A stretch of 64,000 nt of DNA, taken from NCBI RefSeq assembly GCF_047948215.1, contig NC_134464.1, forward strand, positions 35,897,020 to 35,961,019, written 5' to 3'. The translations under genes were made by a program, and so were the position numbers. How positions within the stretch are numbered: position 1 is the first letter of the stretch; each line of letters starts with the position of its first letter. The DNA is from Lycorma delicatula (Eukaryota; Arthropoda; Insecta; Hemiptera; Fulgoridae). The notes under the pieces are model-generated. The model made no database searches and was not told where the DNA came from. It was given only the letters and a program-made list of their open reading frames with translations. Positions 11,246 to 20,847 of the stretch are shown in pieces.

Positions 11246-11579
11246 TATAATCGAATGTGTGTTAGAAATACTACTAAGAGATCATTGCATGTAAACTCCC
11301 GCACAATTTGATCTTTTCTGTAACAGAAATTGTCAATCATAGAATGACCGGCAAGTCAATATAACCTCAAATTTATTTTCAATTTACCCTTTTGTATTTA
11401 CCCTTTACCCTTTCATATTATTTTTAAGCTGATAATGTTGTAATAATTTGCTGAGATTATTTATTGTGATATAATGGAAAAATATTTATATATGAGAAAA
11501 GTTACCCAAGAAATTTTTTTAAAGATAATTTATGATGAAGTTTTATTATAAAAGTTTTATTATATATTTAAAAATATAT

Positions 11580-11990
11580 ATATAAAAAATTGACCTCAAA
11601 GAAACTCTCTATCTGACCTCCTACAGATATTGATCTCAAACTTTTACCTAAAAATTTCCCCGTACACACGAGTCTCTGTACAAAATTTCATCAAAATCGG
11701 TCCATCCAGTCAAACGTTATTAAGCCTCAAACACGCCTACGTACGTACAAACATTACCCCCTCTTTTTCTGTTTTTTAAGATCTCTGGATCACGAAAATT
11801 CTTGAAATGCATAAAAAAAACTTTTTTTTAACAGATTTCCATTTGTTCCTTCTTTCAGCGTAGCTTTAGAGCTGTGATGCCATGAAAGTAAAAATTGTTT
11901 ACTCATTCCATACTACGGTTTAACTGAATATTCTGCATGTTCTACTAGAAATTTTTAAAATCGGATAAATTCAATTTTTTTTGGCTTGAT
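11580..11990 (+). repeat. Dispersed repeat family F, copy 1
   Basis: It matches 56940-57305 in direct orientation. Shared text includes ACACGAGTCTCTG, ACAAAATTTCATCAAAAT, and a stretch running to AAACATTACCCC, then more weakly to the block near TAGAGCTGTGATG (11870). No protein is visible. Confidence 0.6.
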
Positions 11991-12029
11991 GATATCACCA
12001 CAAAAGCTCAAAAAAGCTTGTACGTGGCG

Positions 12030-12140
12030 TATGGAAATGGAATTTTGTAGCGTATGAAAAAATGCCATGCTTGACCGGGATTCGAACTCGGGACCTCTGG
12101 ATTAAAGGCTGACCCTACGGGCTCCACTACAGAGACCGAC
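12030..12140 (-). mobile_element. SINE family B, copy 2 (3'-truncated or eroded)
   Basis: A minus-strand tRNA-like head with B-box-like GAGTTCGAATCCCGG and the CATGGCATTTTTTCATACG stretch. The shared tail is not recognisable after the CTACAAAATTCCATTTCC stretch. Confidence 0.75.
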
Positions 12141-12447
12141 AATTTTACTGCATATAGTTTAGATCAGGATATGTTTGTGACTTTTTTTCGTAATTTTTTC
12201 ATTTTTAACGAAACTTTTAAAGTAACATGTTTCACAATCGGTACAGCTACATAAAATTTTCGAGTCCTCTATCTCCTAAAAATTAGAAGATATAAAAGTT
12301 AAATTTTATTTTCTATATTGAAAGATTTGAGTAAATTAACTCCAAAGAAATACGGAGAAATTTAGGTTTCCATCTTATACAGCAGTACAGCACCTTAAAC
12401 GTTAATTAAGGATTATATATAAATTAAAAACACAGCTTACCAAAATC

Positions 12448-12646
12448 CACAAGTCAGTTATTTTTATACGGATTTGAATACTAAATCGTGGATACTGGTG
12501 TTCTTTGGTGATCGGGTTTCAATTAACCGCACATCTCAGGAATGGTTGGACTGAGACTGTACAAGACTACACTTCATTTACACTCATAGATGTCATCCTC
12601 TGAAGTATAACTGAAAGGTAATTACCGGAGGCTAAACAGGGAAAAG
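12448..12646 (+). mobile_element. SINE family A, copy 3, 5'-truncated
   Basis: It begins inside the element at AGTCAGTTATTTTTATACGG, so the tRNA-like head is missing, and runs through the complete body to GGAGGCTAAACAGGG and an A-rich tail. It sits beside a Penelope-type terminal fragment. Confidence 0.8.
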
Positions 12647-12651
12647 AAAAA

Positions 12652-12695
12652 TTTCCTCGAGTGCTTTCGGCTATTCTGCCATCTTCAAGAGGAAA
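12652..12695 (-). ncRNA. Hammerhead-ribozyme-like motif in a Penelope-type terminal fragment
   Basis: On the minus strand the order is a stem I strand TTTCCTC, a core TTGAAGA (one change from CTGANGA), an extra T, stem II GGC/GCC, GAAA, a minimal stem III AG-CA-CT, C at the cleavage position, and GAGGAAA, which pairs perfectly (7 bp) with the first strand. Small hammerhead variants with reduced stem III are known to accompany Penelope-like retroelements. The C-to-T change in the core suggests this copy is inactive. Confidence 0.5.
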
Positions 12696-12798
12696 AATAA
12701 TAATGATTAAAATTATAAAACTACCACCATAATTGAATTTTATAAATAACGATTGATCGTCATTATTCGTCAGAATAACTAAAGTATAAGTCTAAGTG

Positions 12799-12840
12799 AC
12801 TACGTCACTAATCACTAGTCCAAGTGACTAGTGACGTAGT
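12799..12840. repeat. Perfect 12-bp-stem hairpin
   Basis: ACTACGTCACTA at 12799-12810 pairs with TAGTGACGTAGT at 12829-12840. The 18-base interval can itself fold (TCACTAG / AAGTGA). It lies inside the Penelope-type fragment. Confidence 0.9.
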
Positions 12841-13019
12841 AGTCTCGAGAAAATTTAATTGGATTTTGGTAAGCTTTTTTTTAAATTATATATAATAGTT
12901 ATTATACCAAACAGTACCATGTTCGATAAAATAAAAATTAAATAAGGAATGCAATACGAAAATATATATATTAATAAAACAACAAAAAAATAACCACCAA
13001 ACACAGTAGCAGAACCTAA

Positions 13020-13065
13020 AACACTTAATACCAGTGTATTAAGTGTTGCGAAAGTCGACTTTCGC
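13020..13065. repeat. Two adjacent perfect hairpins
   Basis: AACACTTAATAC (13020-13031) pairs with GTATTAAGTGTT (13036-13047) around the 4-base loop CAGT. It is followed without a gap by the perfect 18-bp palindrome GCGAAAGTCGACTTTCGC (13048-13065). Function is unknown. It could be a terminus of an unrecognised mobile element. Confidence 0.9.
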
Positions 13066-13359
13066 GGGATCCCACATCATATGTCGGTACAAAATTCCAA
13101 AATTACATCAAACAAACAAAAAAATAAATAAATACTAAAAATTTAGAAACCATAAACCGGTAATAACCACAAAACTTCAACATTAACTCAATGCCAGTTG
13201 GAATGATAATAAATTTAAAACCTCACGCTACTACGTACATAAACACTATTGCTAACTGCTATAATCATAAATAATCTTCAAAAACGATGAATCTTCAGTT
13301 GATTATTTATTTTATACTTAAATTTATAAACATAATATTTTTCACGTGTACTCATAGAT

Positions 13360-14112
13360 TTCATAAGAAAGCTACCTATTGTAATGGGTACCATGATTCG
13401 ACTTCCGGAAAATTTCGACATATCTTCGCGTTTCACATCCATCAGACCCCAAAACCACCGTCAGCTCAAAAAAGTTTATATATATTTTTCACTTTCTTAT
13501 GGACACGATAACTGCCGTAATTTTGCGCCAATCACTTTCAAATTGATACATAAAATGTAACAACCCAAAATCTCGGTCGGGTTCGTTAACGGTCAAAATC
13601 GGATCATGGGGATGGAAATTGGGTGGGGGGACTTTTTGAAAAAAACAAACAAACTTTCTTATTAAGTAAAATATCTAATTCGTTTAAAGTTCCTACTATT
13701 CTTTGGATAAGAACCTAAAACTTATCTAAGTAAAGTTTTTTGATATCACCAACCATTGGCCCACGGGGTGAAAAAATGGAATTTCGAAGACAAAAACATC
13801 ATACCTCCCTTAATAGGCACAGTATCTAATCTGTTTAAAGTAATCGTTAGTTTTCTAAGCATTACCTAAAACTTTTGTCTGTAACAATTTTTTATATGAC
13901 AAACTCTTCCATTTTAGAGATGATCAAAATGTTGCTGCAATTGTAAGATAGTACTCTCGTACGCTGAACATGTGAAACGTTTTTCACATACAACCATTGT
14001 CGAATTGAGTAAATTTGAAATTTTTCTTAACTTTAAGGAGGAAATCTTTTTTATCTCTTAGCACCTATGTAATCCATTCCCGCCTTCCGACGTGCCGTAA
14101 GGGATTTTTTTA
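13360..14112 (+). repeat. Dispersed repeat family D, copy 2
   Basis: The most complete copy of this family. It runs from TTTCATAAGAAAGCTACCTA through GGTACCATGATTCGACTTCC, ACCCCAAAACCACCG, GTAATTTTGCGCC, CACCAACCATTGGCCC and ACCTCCCTTAATAGGCAC to the GC-richer end GCCTTCCGACGTGCCGTAAG and GGATTTTTT. No protein is seen. The open frame at its start is a by-product. Confidence 0.7.
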
Positions 14113-14338
14113 ATATCATATCTATTTTTTATTTTTTTATTTTTGGAGTTAAATTACTTTGTAATTTCTTATTCTAATTAGAGAATTAATTTTATTAGAA
14201 ATGATTAAAAAATAACACAAAAATATAACAATTAGTTTATTTTTAAAAAAAAGTTTACATAAGTACAAAATTATTTTATTATTACGGTATATACAGTAAA
14301 ACAATATTACTAAATAAAAAAATGTTGTCTAAATTTTC

Positions 14339-14378
<40 letters not shown>

Positions 14379-15704
14379 TATTTTATACTTTTTAATGAAT
14401 CACTAATGGATAAAACTAATTAAATTTATCAATTTAATCTTATTAATTAAAAAAAAAACAAAAAAAAAAAAAACAGATTTTTATACGGAATGATTTACCG
14501 ATGGTAGTATGTATAAATCTATAGGAACGATCATTTGGTAAAATAATTAATAAAACCTTTTTACACTTCTTATACATCTAATATCTGTTATCCTATTTCT
14601 TAAATTTAGTTCATGCATGATAGTTTTTTAATTAAAGACAAGTTAATTTTTTAATTAAAATAGTATAATATTATTATTTTATATAGATTTATCTATAAAA
14701 ACCATAATACGTTTGGGTAAGTATTAGTAAATTGGTTTCAAAAAAGGTTCGGTTAATATGAATATAAATATATATATGAATTAAATAAAATATTTCCTGG
14801 TTTAAAATTAAGCTCTATTAATTGCTTAGATAATTAAATTTAACCGGACAACATATTATATCTAGATTCAGCTCTGTTTATCTAGAAAATGATATAATTT
14901 TCTTGCACATGATATAACTGTTAGGATGTAACATTTGTAATTATTTTAGTATTTAATCGAAATGTGATTTAAGTATTTATTTATAAAGTAATTCTTAGAA
15001 AATATTTAATTAAAAACGAATTTTCTATTAAAAAAATGAAATCATCAGAATAAAAGTTTCAAGTAAGATTTTCAAGAATTAAAAAAAAAATCTTTTGTTT
15101 TTAAGAGACTTTTTCATGAAATTTATAATACATTAGAATAATTAATCATAAAGATATCTTTTATTTCTTTGGTGGTAAGATGTAGAAGTTTGAAAGTCGG
15201 AAAAGTATGTCAAAAGAAAAATTCGATTAGACGCAGATAATTTTGTCCTGTTATTGAAATAATGATAACGATTAACTGCAATGCTTATTATTGTAATGGG
15301 AGTACTATAACCGGAAAAAAGAAATCGATTTTATTTTGTCTTTGAAAGTAATTTTCTTAGTGATTTTATTAGGAAAATTATATTACTTAAATTTCTTGAA
15401 TTTTTTTTTGTGATTTAAATGTTTATAGTTTTAATCATAGATTAAATTTAGATGGATCTTTAAGATTTGAAACTGTGTATTTTATTTCATAAAAATTAAG
15501 CAATACGCGGTTTTGTGATGTTCTAAATAAAATAAATAAATTTCATATTATCTTAAATCGAGACATTTAAAATACCTTCATAATATTTTAAAAAATCCGA
15601 TTGAGTTGTTGAATAATATAATTTTAAATAGATTGCCGGTGAAGTATATTTATTACCTGAAAGTTTTTTTTGTGTAGAAATGATATTGTTCTATTAAAAA
15701 AACT
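14113..15704. other. AT-rich stretch with a (TAA)n run
   Basis: No gene was seen. A TAA trinucleotide repeat of about 12 units occupies 14341-14377. The rest is A/T tracts with dense stops. Confidence 0.5.
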
Positions 15705-15792
15705 CTCGATGTCAGGACTCGCTTCGCTCACTTGAGCGCCTAGCCAGGGGGCTCAGGCTCTGCAACCTCGACGCGTTCGTATCCTCATGTTT
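15705..15792 (+). other. GC-rich island of about 90 bp
   Basis: In an otherwise AT-rich region this segment reads CTCGCTTCGCTCACTTGAGC and CCTAGCCAGGGGGCTCAGGC. The first part can form short hairpins (GCTTCGC; CGCTCACTTGAGCG). Its sharp edges suggest a piece of another element or of foreign origin. Identity unknown. Confidence 0.5.
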
Positions 15793-15854
15793 GTGGAAAT
15801 TTTAATTATTTTACAGATATTCATTAAAGAAAAAAAGATCAGTAATTTTATTTA

Positions 15855-15890
15855 ATTATATTTCTGTTGCCATGGTGACAGAAATATAAT
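15855..15890. repeat. Perfect 13-bp-stem hairpin
   Basis: ATTATATTTCTGT (15855-15867) pairs with ACAGAAATATAAT (15878-15890). The 10-base middle TGCCATGGTG can extend the stem with two wobble and three normal pairs. Confidence 0.85.
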
Positions 15891-15909
15891 GAATTAAAAG
15901 GATTAATAC

Positions 15910-15912
<3 letters not shown>

Positions 15913-15948
<36 letters not shown>
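15913..15948. repeat. (AT)n microsatellite
   Basis: About 17 AT units. Confidence 0.9.
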
Positions 15949-15949
<1 letters not shown>

Positions 15950-16780
15950 TCGTATCGAGAAGCATGATGCTTCTATACTTATTTATTTTTATAAAATTTC
16001 AAAAAACTTATGTCTATATAATAGTTTTTTTTTTTAAACAAAATGAAGGAAAATAATAAGAATAATAAATGTTAATGTAAACAATGTACCGTTGATAATA
16101 CACAATATAATTTATTATGTAGTTATTTGTTCAATATTTTCCGCTAAAGCAAACAAACCAATGCACCATGCTTTTTTTATTGGAGAGATGAGCAAAATGA
16201 AAAAAAAAAAACGTTTTAATATTTAATTAACTTCATATTATTTTCTCATTTGTGTGTTAGGTTTCATAATAAAACAAGTTGTAGGCGACCTGACATAAAT
16301 CTTTCCTGAAATTATCGTAATCAATGTTATAAACGAAAATTAGGAATAATATGTGTAATGAAATGTATAAAAAACCTTTTTTTATTGCTATAGAAAATTT
16401 CTTTTTTTTTAATTTCCCGACTATTATGACATAGAATACTGCAATATTGGAATATATTGCAACGAATCAGTTATTTTAAATACAATTTTATACATTTCAC
16501 CCATTTTCAGATTTCCTTAGTGGAAAAATTAATAAAATAGTAGAGCCAAGTTCTCTAATATGGATATATTTTTGTTGGGTTCAAATTTTCTTAATATTTC
16601 TGGAACAAACAAAAGTAAAATTATAAAATTTATGGTGAGATTCATATTAGGCATTGGTGTTATTAAATTTTGTTTAAAATTAAATAAGAGTAGTTTCCTC
16701 TCGCAACCACGAAATTTTTCGTCCATAACTACGTCGGTAGAGTTTTATAGAATTCTTTTTTAGTGGCATTCTCCTCTAAT
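15949..16780. other. AT-rich stretch without a recognised gene
   Basis: Two overlapping opposite-strand open frames near 16529-16763 show no motif and no codon pattern. I treat them as chance. Confidence 0.5.
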
Positions 16781-17691
16781 TATAGGATTATCGAAAACTT
16801 TTGCAAGCAATTTAAAAACATCGTATTTCAGAAACTAGTAGAGATAATCAAACTAGTATTTTTTTTTAAATTCACCAACTCAAAAAGCTTTTTTACATAC
16901 CTTAGATTGTTACAATATGAGCTCCATTGGTAGTTCTACAAACATCCACCTGATAATCGACTTCTCTCCAGATCCGCTGGCACGCAGGTGTAACTGTGGA
17001 AATAGCAGCGGTGATCCGTTGTCTTTCATGTTTTAGCATAATTGTACGATATGGGGATCTCAGCAATCCAATGAAATTATTGAGTATGTCAGTAATCCCA
17101 AAAAATAAACGTGTGGTGCGGTTTGATGCCCGATCGTGTGATTGGCCCATTCTTTTTTCATGAGCCTACTCTCACAGGGAATGTTTATTTAAACATGCTA
17201 CACTGGACGTTGACCAAATTGAACAAGAAAATAACGTTGCTGTAATGTTTCAACAAGACTGTTGCGCCTCTACACTTTAGGCGTTCGACGCGCTCTCAAT
17301 AAAAGATTCCCTAATCGTTGGATTGGTTGGGCCGATCCTGTGCTTTGGCTTTCGAGAAGCCCAGATTTGGAACCTCTAGATGTTTTCCTATGGGGATCGT
17401 TACAAACATTGTCTACACTAAAGAAATTAGGGATGTAAAAGAATTAAGACAACGGATCACTACTGCTATTACCACAGTTACGCCTGCGATGATCCAGCGG
17501 ACCTTGGCAGTAGTCGATTATCGGCTGGATGTTTGTAGAGCGACAATGGAGCCCATATTGAAACATTCTAAGGTATATAAAACACCTTTTTGAGTTGGCG
17601 ATTAAAAAAAAAATACTAGTTTGATTATCTGTAGTAGTTTTATGAGATACGATATTTTTAAATTGCTGCAACCTTTTTCGATGAGCCTGTA
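16781..17691. mobile_element. Mariner-derived foldback element with inverted arms of about 247 bp
   Basis: The left arm 16781-17026 and right arm 17444-17691 are inverted copies of the 3' end of a mariner-type element: TIR, 3' untranslated part and last coding residues. The outer ends read TATAGGATTATCG (left) and, on the complement of the right end, TACAGGCTCATCG, with TA at both edges. Both arms encode RQRIT followed by AAIST/TAITT and the family end DYxxDVCR on opposite strands (minus 17026-16902, plus 17446-17545). The unique middle holds more transposase on the plus side. Such structures arise from a second, inverted partial copy. Confidence 0.75.
17170..17593 (+). pseudogene. Mariner-type transposase fragment inside the foldback element
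   Basis: Reading the plus strand with shifts, blocks appear for the second catalytic region (CFNKTVAP, altered from the usual QQDGAPPH type), then RxIGRADPVL-like, SPDLEPLDVFLWGS with the third aspartate (about 17360-17402), ELRQRITTAITTVTPAMIQR, and DYRLDVCRATMEPI at the end. Several frameshifts and stops make it non-functional. It belongs to the same broad family as the remnant at 88-540 but is clearly diverged from it. Confidence 0.7.
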
Positions 17692-17979
17692 TTTTAGACC
17701 AAAATATACAAAGTAAGATGATTTTGAATATTATTGTGATTTTTTGATGATTTTTAATATAGAATGTAATTGTATCAGTAAGAACATTAAGGTAGGACTC
17801 ATGTCTCAGCTGAGTCTTTAAAATATGAGAATATCCATCGACTCTGAAACACTGGTATACGTTTATCGATTTAAATACCTGGTTACTATTTCCTAGCCAG
17901 GGGCTTTTTGAATATGAGTAAGATGAGCAAAGCAACTGAAATAGGTTTCTTTAATTCCTTATATCTCCTACTTTTGTGT

Positions 17980-18365
17980 TCCAATGAGACTAGGACCGTT
18001 TCAGAGAAGAGCAGAAGTAAACAAAAGTCTCAGAAAATGATATATCTCTGAATATTGTCGAATTAAACTAGAGGAGATCGCTTCAGAAATAGTTATATAA
18101 GAGCGACCGTGAATACAAAGACGTGAATACAGTTGGCAGAAAAGGGTCAATTAAGAAGGCATGTTCCAGATGTCTTGAGAATGAGCAGAAGATATTGAGG
18201 TGACCAGAAGAGTGTGGGAATGGAAGATAGATGGAAGAATACGTCGGGGCAGGCCGTTGATGAGGTTAGGAATGGTTTTGTGAGATGAAGACTGGAGTCG
18301 ACTGAGGCAAATGGTTGGAGACTGGAAAGCATGAAGATTTCTCGTAGCCTTGACCGTTGTTGGTA
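17980..18365 (+). pseudogene. Degraded LINE C-terminal tail
   Basis: The plus strand reads TRRVWEWKIDGRIRRGRP (about 18198-18252), resembling the RGRP-containing tail that follows the reverse transcriptase domain in several non-LTR retrotransposons, then a few further residues with stops. No reverse transcriptase core remains. The minus-strand frame over the same interval is a shadow. Confidence 0.45.
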
Positions 18366-18581
18366 GAAGAGGTAATTAATAAGAAAAAAGTATCAGTAAA
18401 ATTAGTCATTAAATACTGGAATCATCATAAACTAATAAAAGAATTAAATTTATTTTAAAATTCGAAATTTTTAAGATTTTACTGAAAGTAGGAGTTGATT
18501 TTGTATTTTTTAAAAATATTTTAAACTGTAATTTTTTTTTGAAAAAAAATTTTAATATAAGACTTTTTATTAAATTCATAA

Positions 18582-18592
18582 TTTATTTTATT
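18582..18592 (-). terminator. Polyadenylation signals of the secreted-protein gene
   Basis: Two overlapping AATAAA hexamers on the minus strand (18592-18587 and 18587-18582), about 180-190 nt past the stop codon at 18774. In such AT-rich DNA the hexamer is common, so the assignment is by position only. Confidence 0.4.
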
Positions 18593-18773
18593 TGTAATGT
18601 TAAAAATTTTATATAAAAATGTATGAACTTGAAACAAAAAAATTCAGATTACTTTAATAATGCTATAAATTTTTTAAAAAATATTTACATTTTCAAATAA
18701 TACTTTTATGTGATAGTATTACCTTTTTTTTTTTTAGATATTAATATTTACAGAATTACTTTTTTTTTCTATT

Positions 18774-19556
18774 TCAACCTTTAAAAAATCTTTCTGCTGA
18801 TCGTACCCTGTTACCATAATTAGTTGTACTACCTGATTCAGAACTATCATTTTCTTCTTCCGATGATACATTTGGATTATAATTATGATTTGGTGCATGA
18901 TTATGGTGATTATGGTTGTTGTTATTGTTATTATTATTAAAATAATTATTAGATAATGGTTGTTTATAAACTAATTGATGTGCTGCGACTAAATTAGCGA
19001 AATTTACATTCGGTTTCGGTATATAATGTGCCGGTATATATGCTACAGTCGGTACACGTGCTTGCGGTAGTATGTTATAATTATATGCCGGCTGATGTGC
19101 GCCCGGTGTCGCTGCCGCTGGTATCAACATAAATGTATTACCATACCCATTCCCTGAAGGTGAATGCGACGCGTGCGGTGCCATTACCAATAACATTGTC
19201 GTCGGTAATGTATATGCTAATTTTAATGGTTGTGTTGGTGTCGAATGATATCCTGATGATGACGCTGAAGACGGTGATGATGACGGTGAAAACCCCGTTA
19301 TCGATCGTGGTGTAGTATAAGCTGCATATTGCGTATACGATGGTTGCCCTACGGGATATACAAATCTATATGGAAACGTATTTTGTCCTGGAACTGTTGT
19401 CAAACGAACTGTTCCTCTTTTTTCTGGTGTTTTGTTTCCGCTTGATGTAACTTTAACTAAGAACGGCTCGCGATTACTTTCTGCCGTTCTTTCATTGTTG
19501 TTATTATTATTATTACTATTATTATTATTTGGTTTTTGTCCTGTGCTGTTATGTAT
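18774..19556 (-). CDS. Last exon of a secreted Asn/His-rich low-complexity protein
   Basis: This is the main coding exon in the window: 260 codons plus TGA, beginning IHNSTGQKP right after the acceptor TTGTTTCAG (AG at 19558-19557). The open frame continues three codons upstream into the acceptor, but no ATG lies there, which supports splicing. Composition is biased: an Asn tract near residues 40-51 of the joined protein, a Ser-rich SPSSSPSSASSS, a Tyr/Pro-rich centre (VPTVAYIPAHYIPKP), a second Asn/His run near the C-terminus (NNNNNNNNHNHHNH), then acidic SSEEENDSSESGS and RSAERFFKG. It contains no Cys, so disulfides are unlikely. Local GC is well above the flanks, consistent with coding selection. 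I do not recognise a named family. A structural role (cuticle, eggshell or other extracellular matrix) is only a guess from composition. Confidence 0.75.
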   Translation of the reverse strand: MHNSTGQKPNNNNSNNNNNNNERTAESNREPFLVKVTSSGNKTPEKRGTVRLTTVPGQNTFPYRFVYPVGQPSYTQYAAYTTPRSITGFSPSSSPSSASSSGYHSTPTQPLKLAYTLPTTMLLVMAPHASHSPSGNGYGNTFMLIPAAATPGAHQPAYNYNILPQARVPTVAYIPAHYIPKPNVNFANLVAAHQLVYKQPLSNNYFNNNNNNNNHNHHNHAPNHNYNPNVSSEEENDSSESGSTTNYGNRVRSAERFFKG

Positions 19557-19868
19557 CTGAAACAATGAAAATATTTTATTACTATTTTTATTTATTACAC
19601 ATCGTTTAGATACTTAAATTATCTAAAAAAAAAATGGATTTGTTACCGCTGAATTACATTCATAACAATGGAAGGACGTAATGTACCGACTGATTAGTGC
19701 TGATTTGACAAACAGTTCGCACCCACCTACAAAATATGGTTATTAACAGACCTACCACAAAATCTTTTCACCTACTATCAAGGAGTTCCTTTTTCAACAG
19801 ATGTATTATTACGTAACTTGTATCCAATAATTACTAAAATAAATGTTATAAAACCCATTAACTTAATT

Positions 19869-19895
19869 TTATCACATTTGAATCAAATGTGATAA
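19869..19895. repeat. Perfect 12-bp-stem hairpin
   Basis: TTATCACATTTG pairs with CAAATGTGATAA around a 3-base loop. It lies in the intron near the last exon. No function is known. Confidence 0.9.
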
Positions 19896-20398
19896 TACTT
19901 AACTTTCAAAACTCTTAGTAAACTGACAGTTTCTACCAAAAGAAAACAACTATTATTATTACAAATATTATGAAAAGTGTAAATTTTTATCGTGAATTTT
20001 TTTTTTCACTATGCCTTATCTTTTCAGAGATCTAGGAATCATTTCAATTGAAATTTTAATTTCCATCTGTATTTTAAATACTAGAAATCTATTTAATTTT
20101 TAAAATATGATAAGTTCACTATCTACAATGCAAAAATTCTCTTAAGTAAATAAATAGTAGGTAAAACAAAAAAATATTATTTTATTAATAATAAAATAAT
20201 GTTATGTTTAGAAGTAATGAAAAATTGGTTAAGTCATTGTTTTTTAATTTTACAGGGTATTTAGGTATGCTTTCAATGTTCTCTATCTGCTTCAGTTGTA
20301 TATCTGATCCTTCTATATACTGTATGTAAATGAATTATTTAATTAATGAAATCATTTAATTTTGTATTAATTACCTAATTTAATTAATATTTAATTAC

Positions 20399-20402
<4 letters not shown>

Positions 20403-20481
<79 letters not shown>
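20403..20481. repeat. Long (AT)n microsatellite, about 39 units
   Basis: An uninterrupted AT run, the longest simple repeat in the window and probably polymorphic in length. Confidence 0.95.
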
Positions 20482-20484
<3 letters not shown>

Positions 20485-20847
20485 TGATAATATTTTGAAT
20501 AAAGACGTTAAATATTTATTAAGTTGAAAAAATAAAAATAACCAAAATTATGATTTTTTTTTATCTAGTGCTTCCTTAAAATTTACTTATAAATTAAAAA
20601 TTATTATTTAAAATTAAAAAAAAAAAAATAGTTTTAAAAATAACTTTGTATAGAATACTAATTCACATACTAATTCAATTTGCATAGATTCCCTTTTACA
20701 AATTATTGAAAATAAATAAAATTAAGAAATTTACATGCAAGGAACGAACTCATGATTTTTCATAAGAACTTTTTTTTAAAAAAGAAAACTAGAATTTATA
20801 ATTATCGATTAAGATGATTAACGATTATTATCAAATAATTTTTTTTT

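Larger units (their letters stand above)
12650..12890 (-). mobile_element. Penelope-like terminal (pLTR-type) fragment
   Basis: The minus-strand text from AGCTTACCAAAATCC (12874-12858) through a 12-bp-stem hairpin at 12799-12840 to GAAGATGGCAGAATAGCCG and AGCACTCGAGG looks like the terminal region of Penelope-like elements. GCTTACCAAAATCC recurs inverted at 12435-12448, outside the SINE. No reverse transcriptase or GIY-YIG coding sequence is attached. Confidence 0.45.

Noticed and set aside
16529..16763. Overlapping frames on both strands near 16.6 kb
   Set aside because: Complementary shadows in AT-rich DNA without motif, start context or codon bias.
17444..17935. 163-residue minus-strand frame
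   Set aside because: It overlaps the plus-strand mariner C-terminus and the element end. No motif of its own.
19557..19565. Start of the 263-residue frame at 19565
   Set aside because: The first three codons lie in the splice acceptor and start with TTG, not ATG. The exon more likely begins at 19556.
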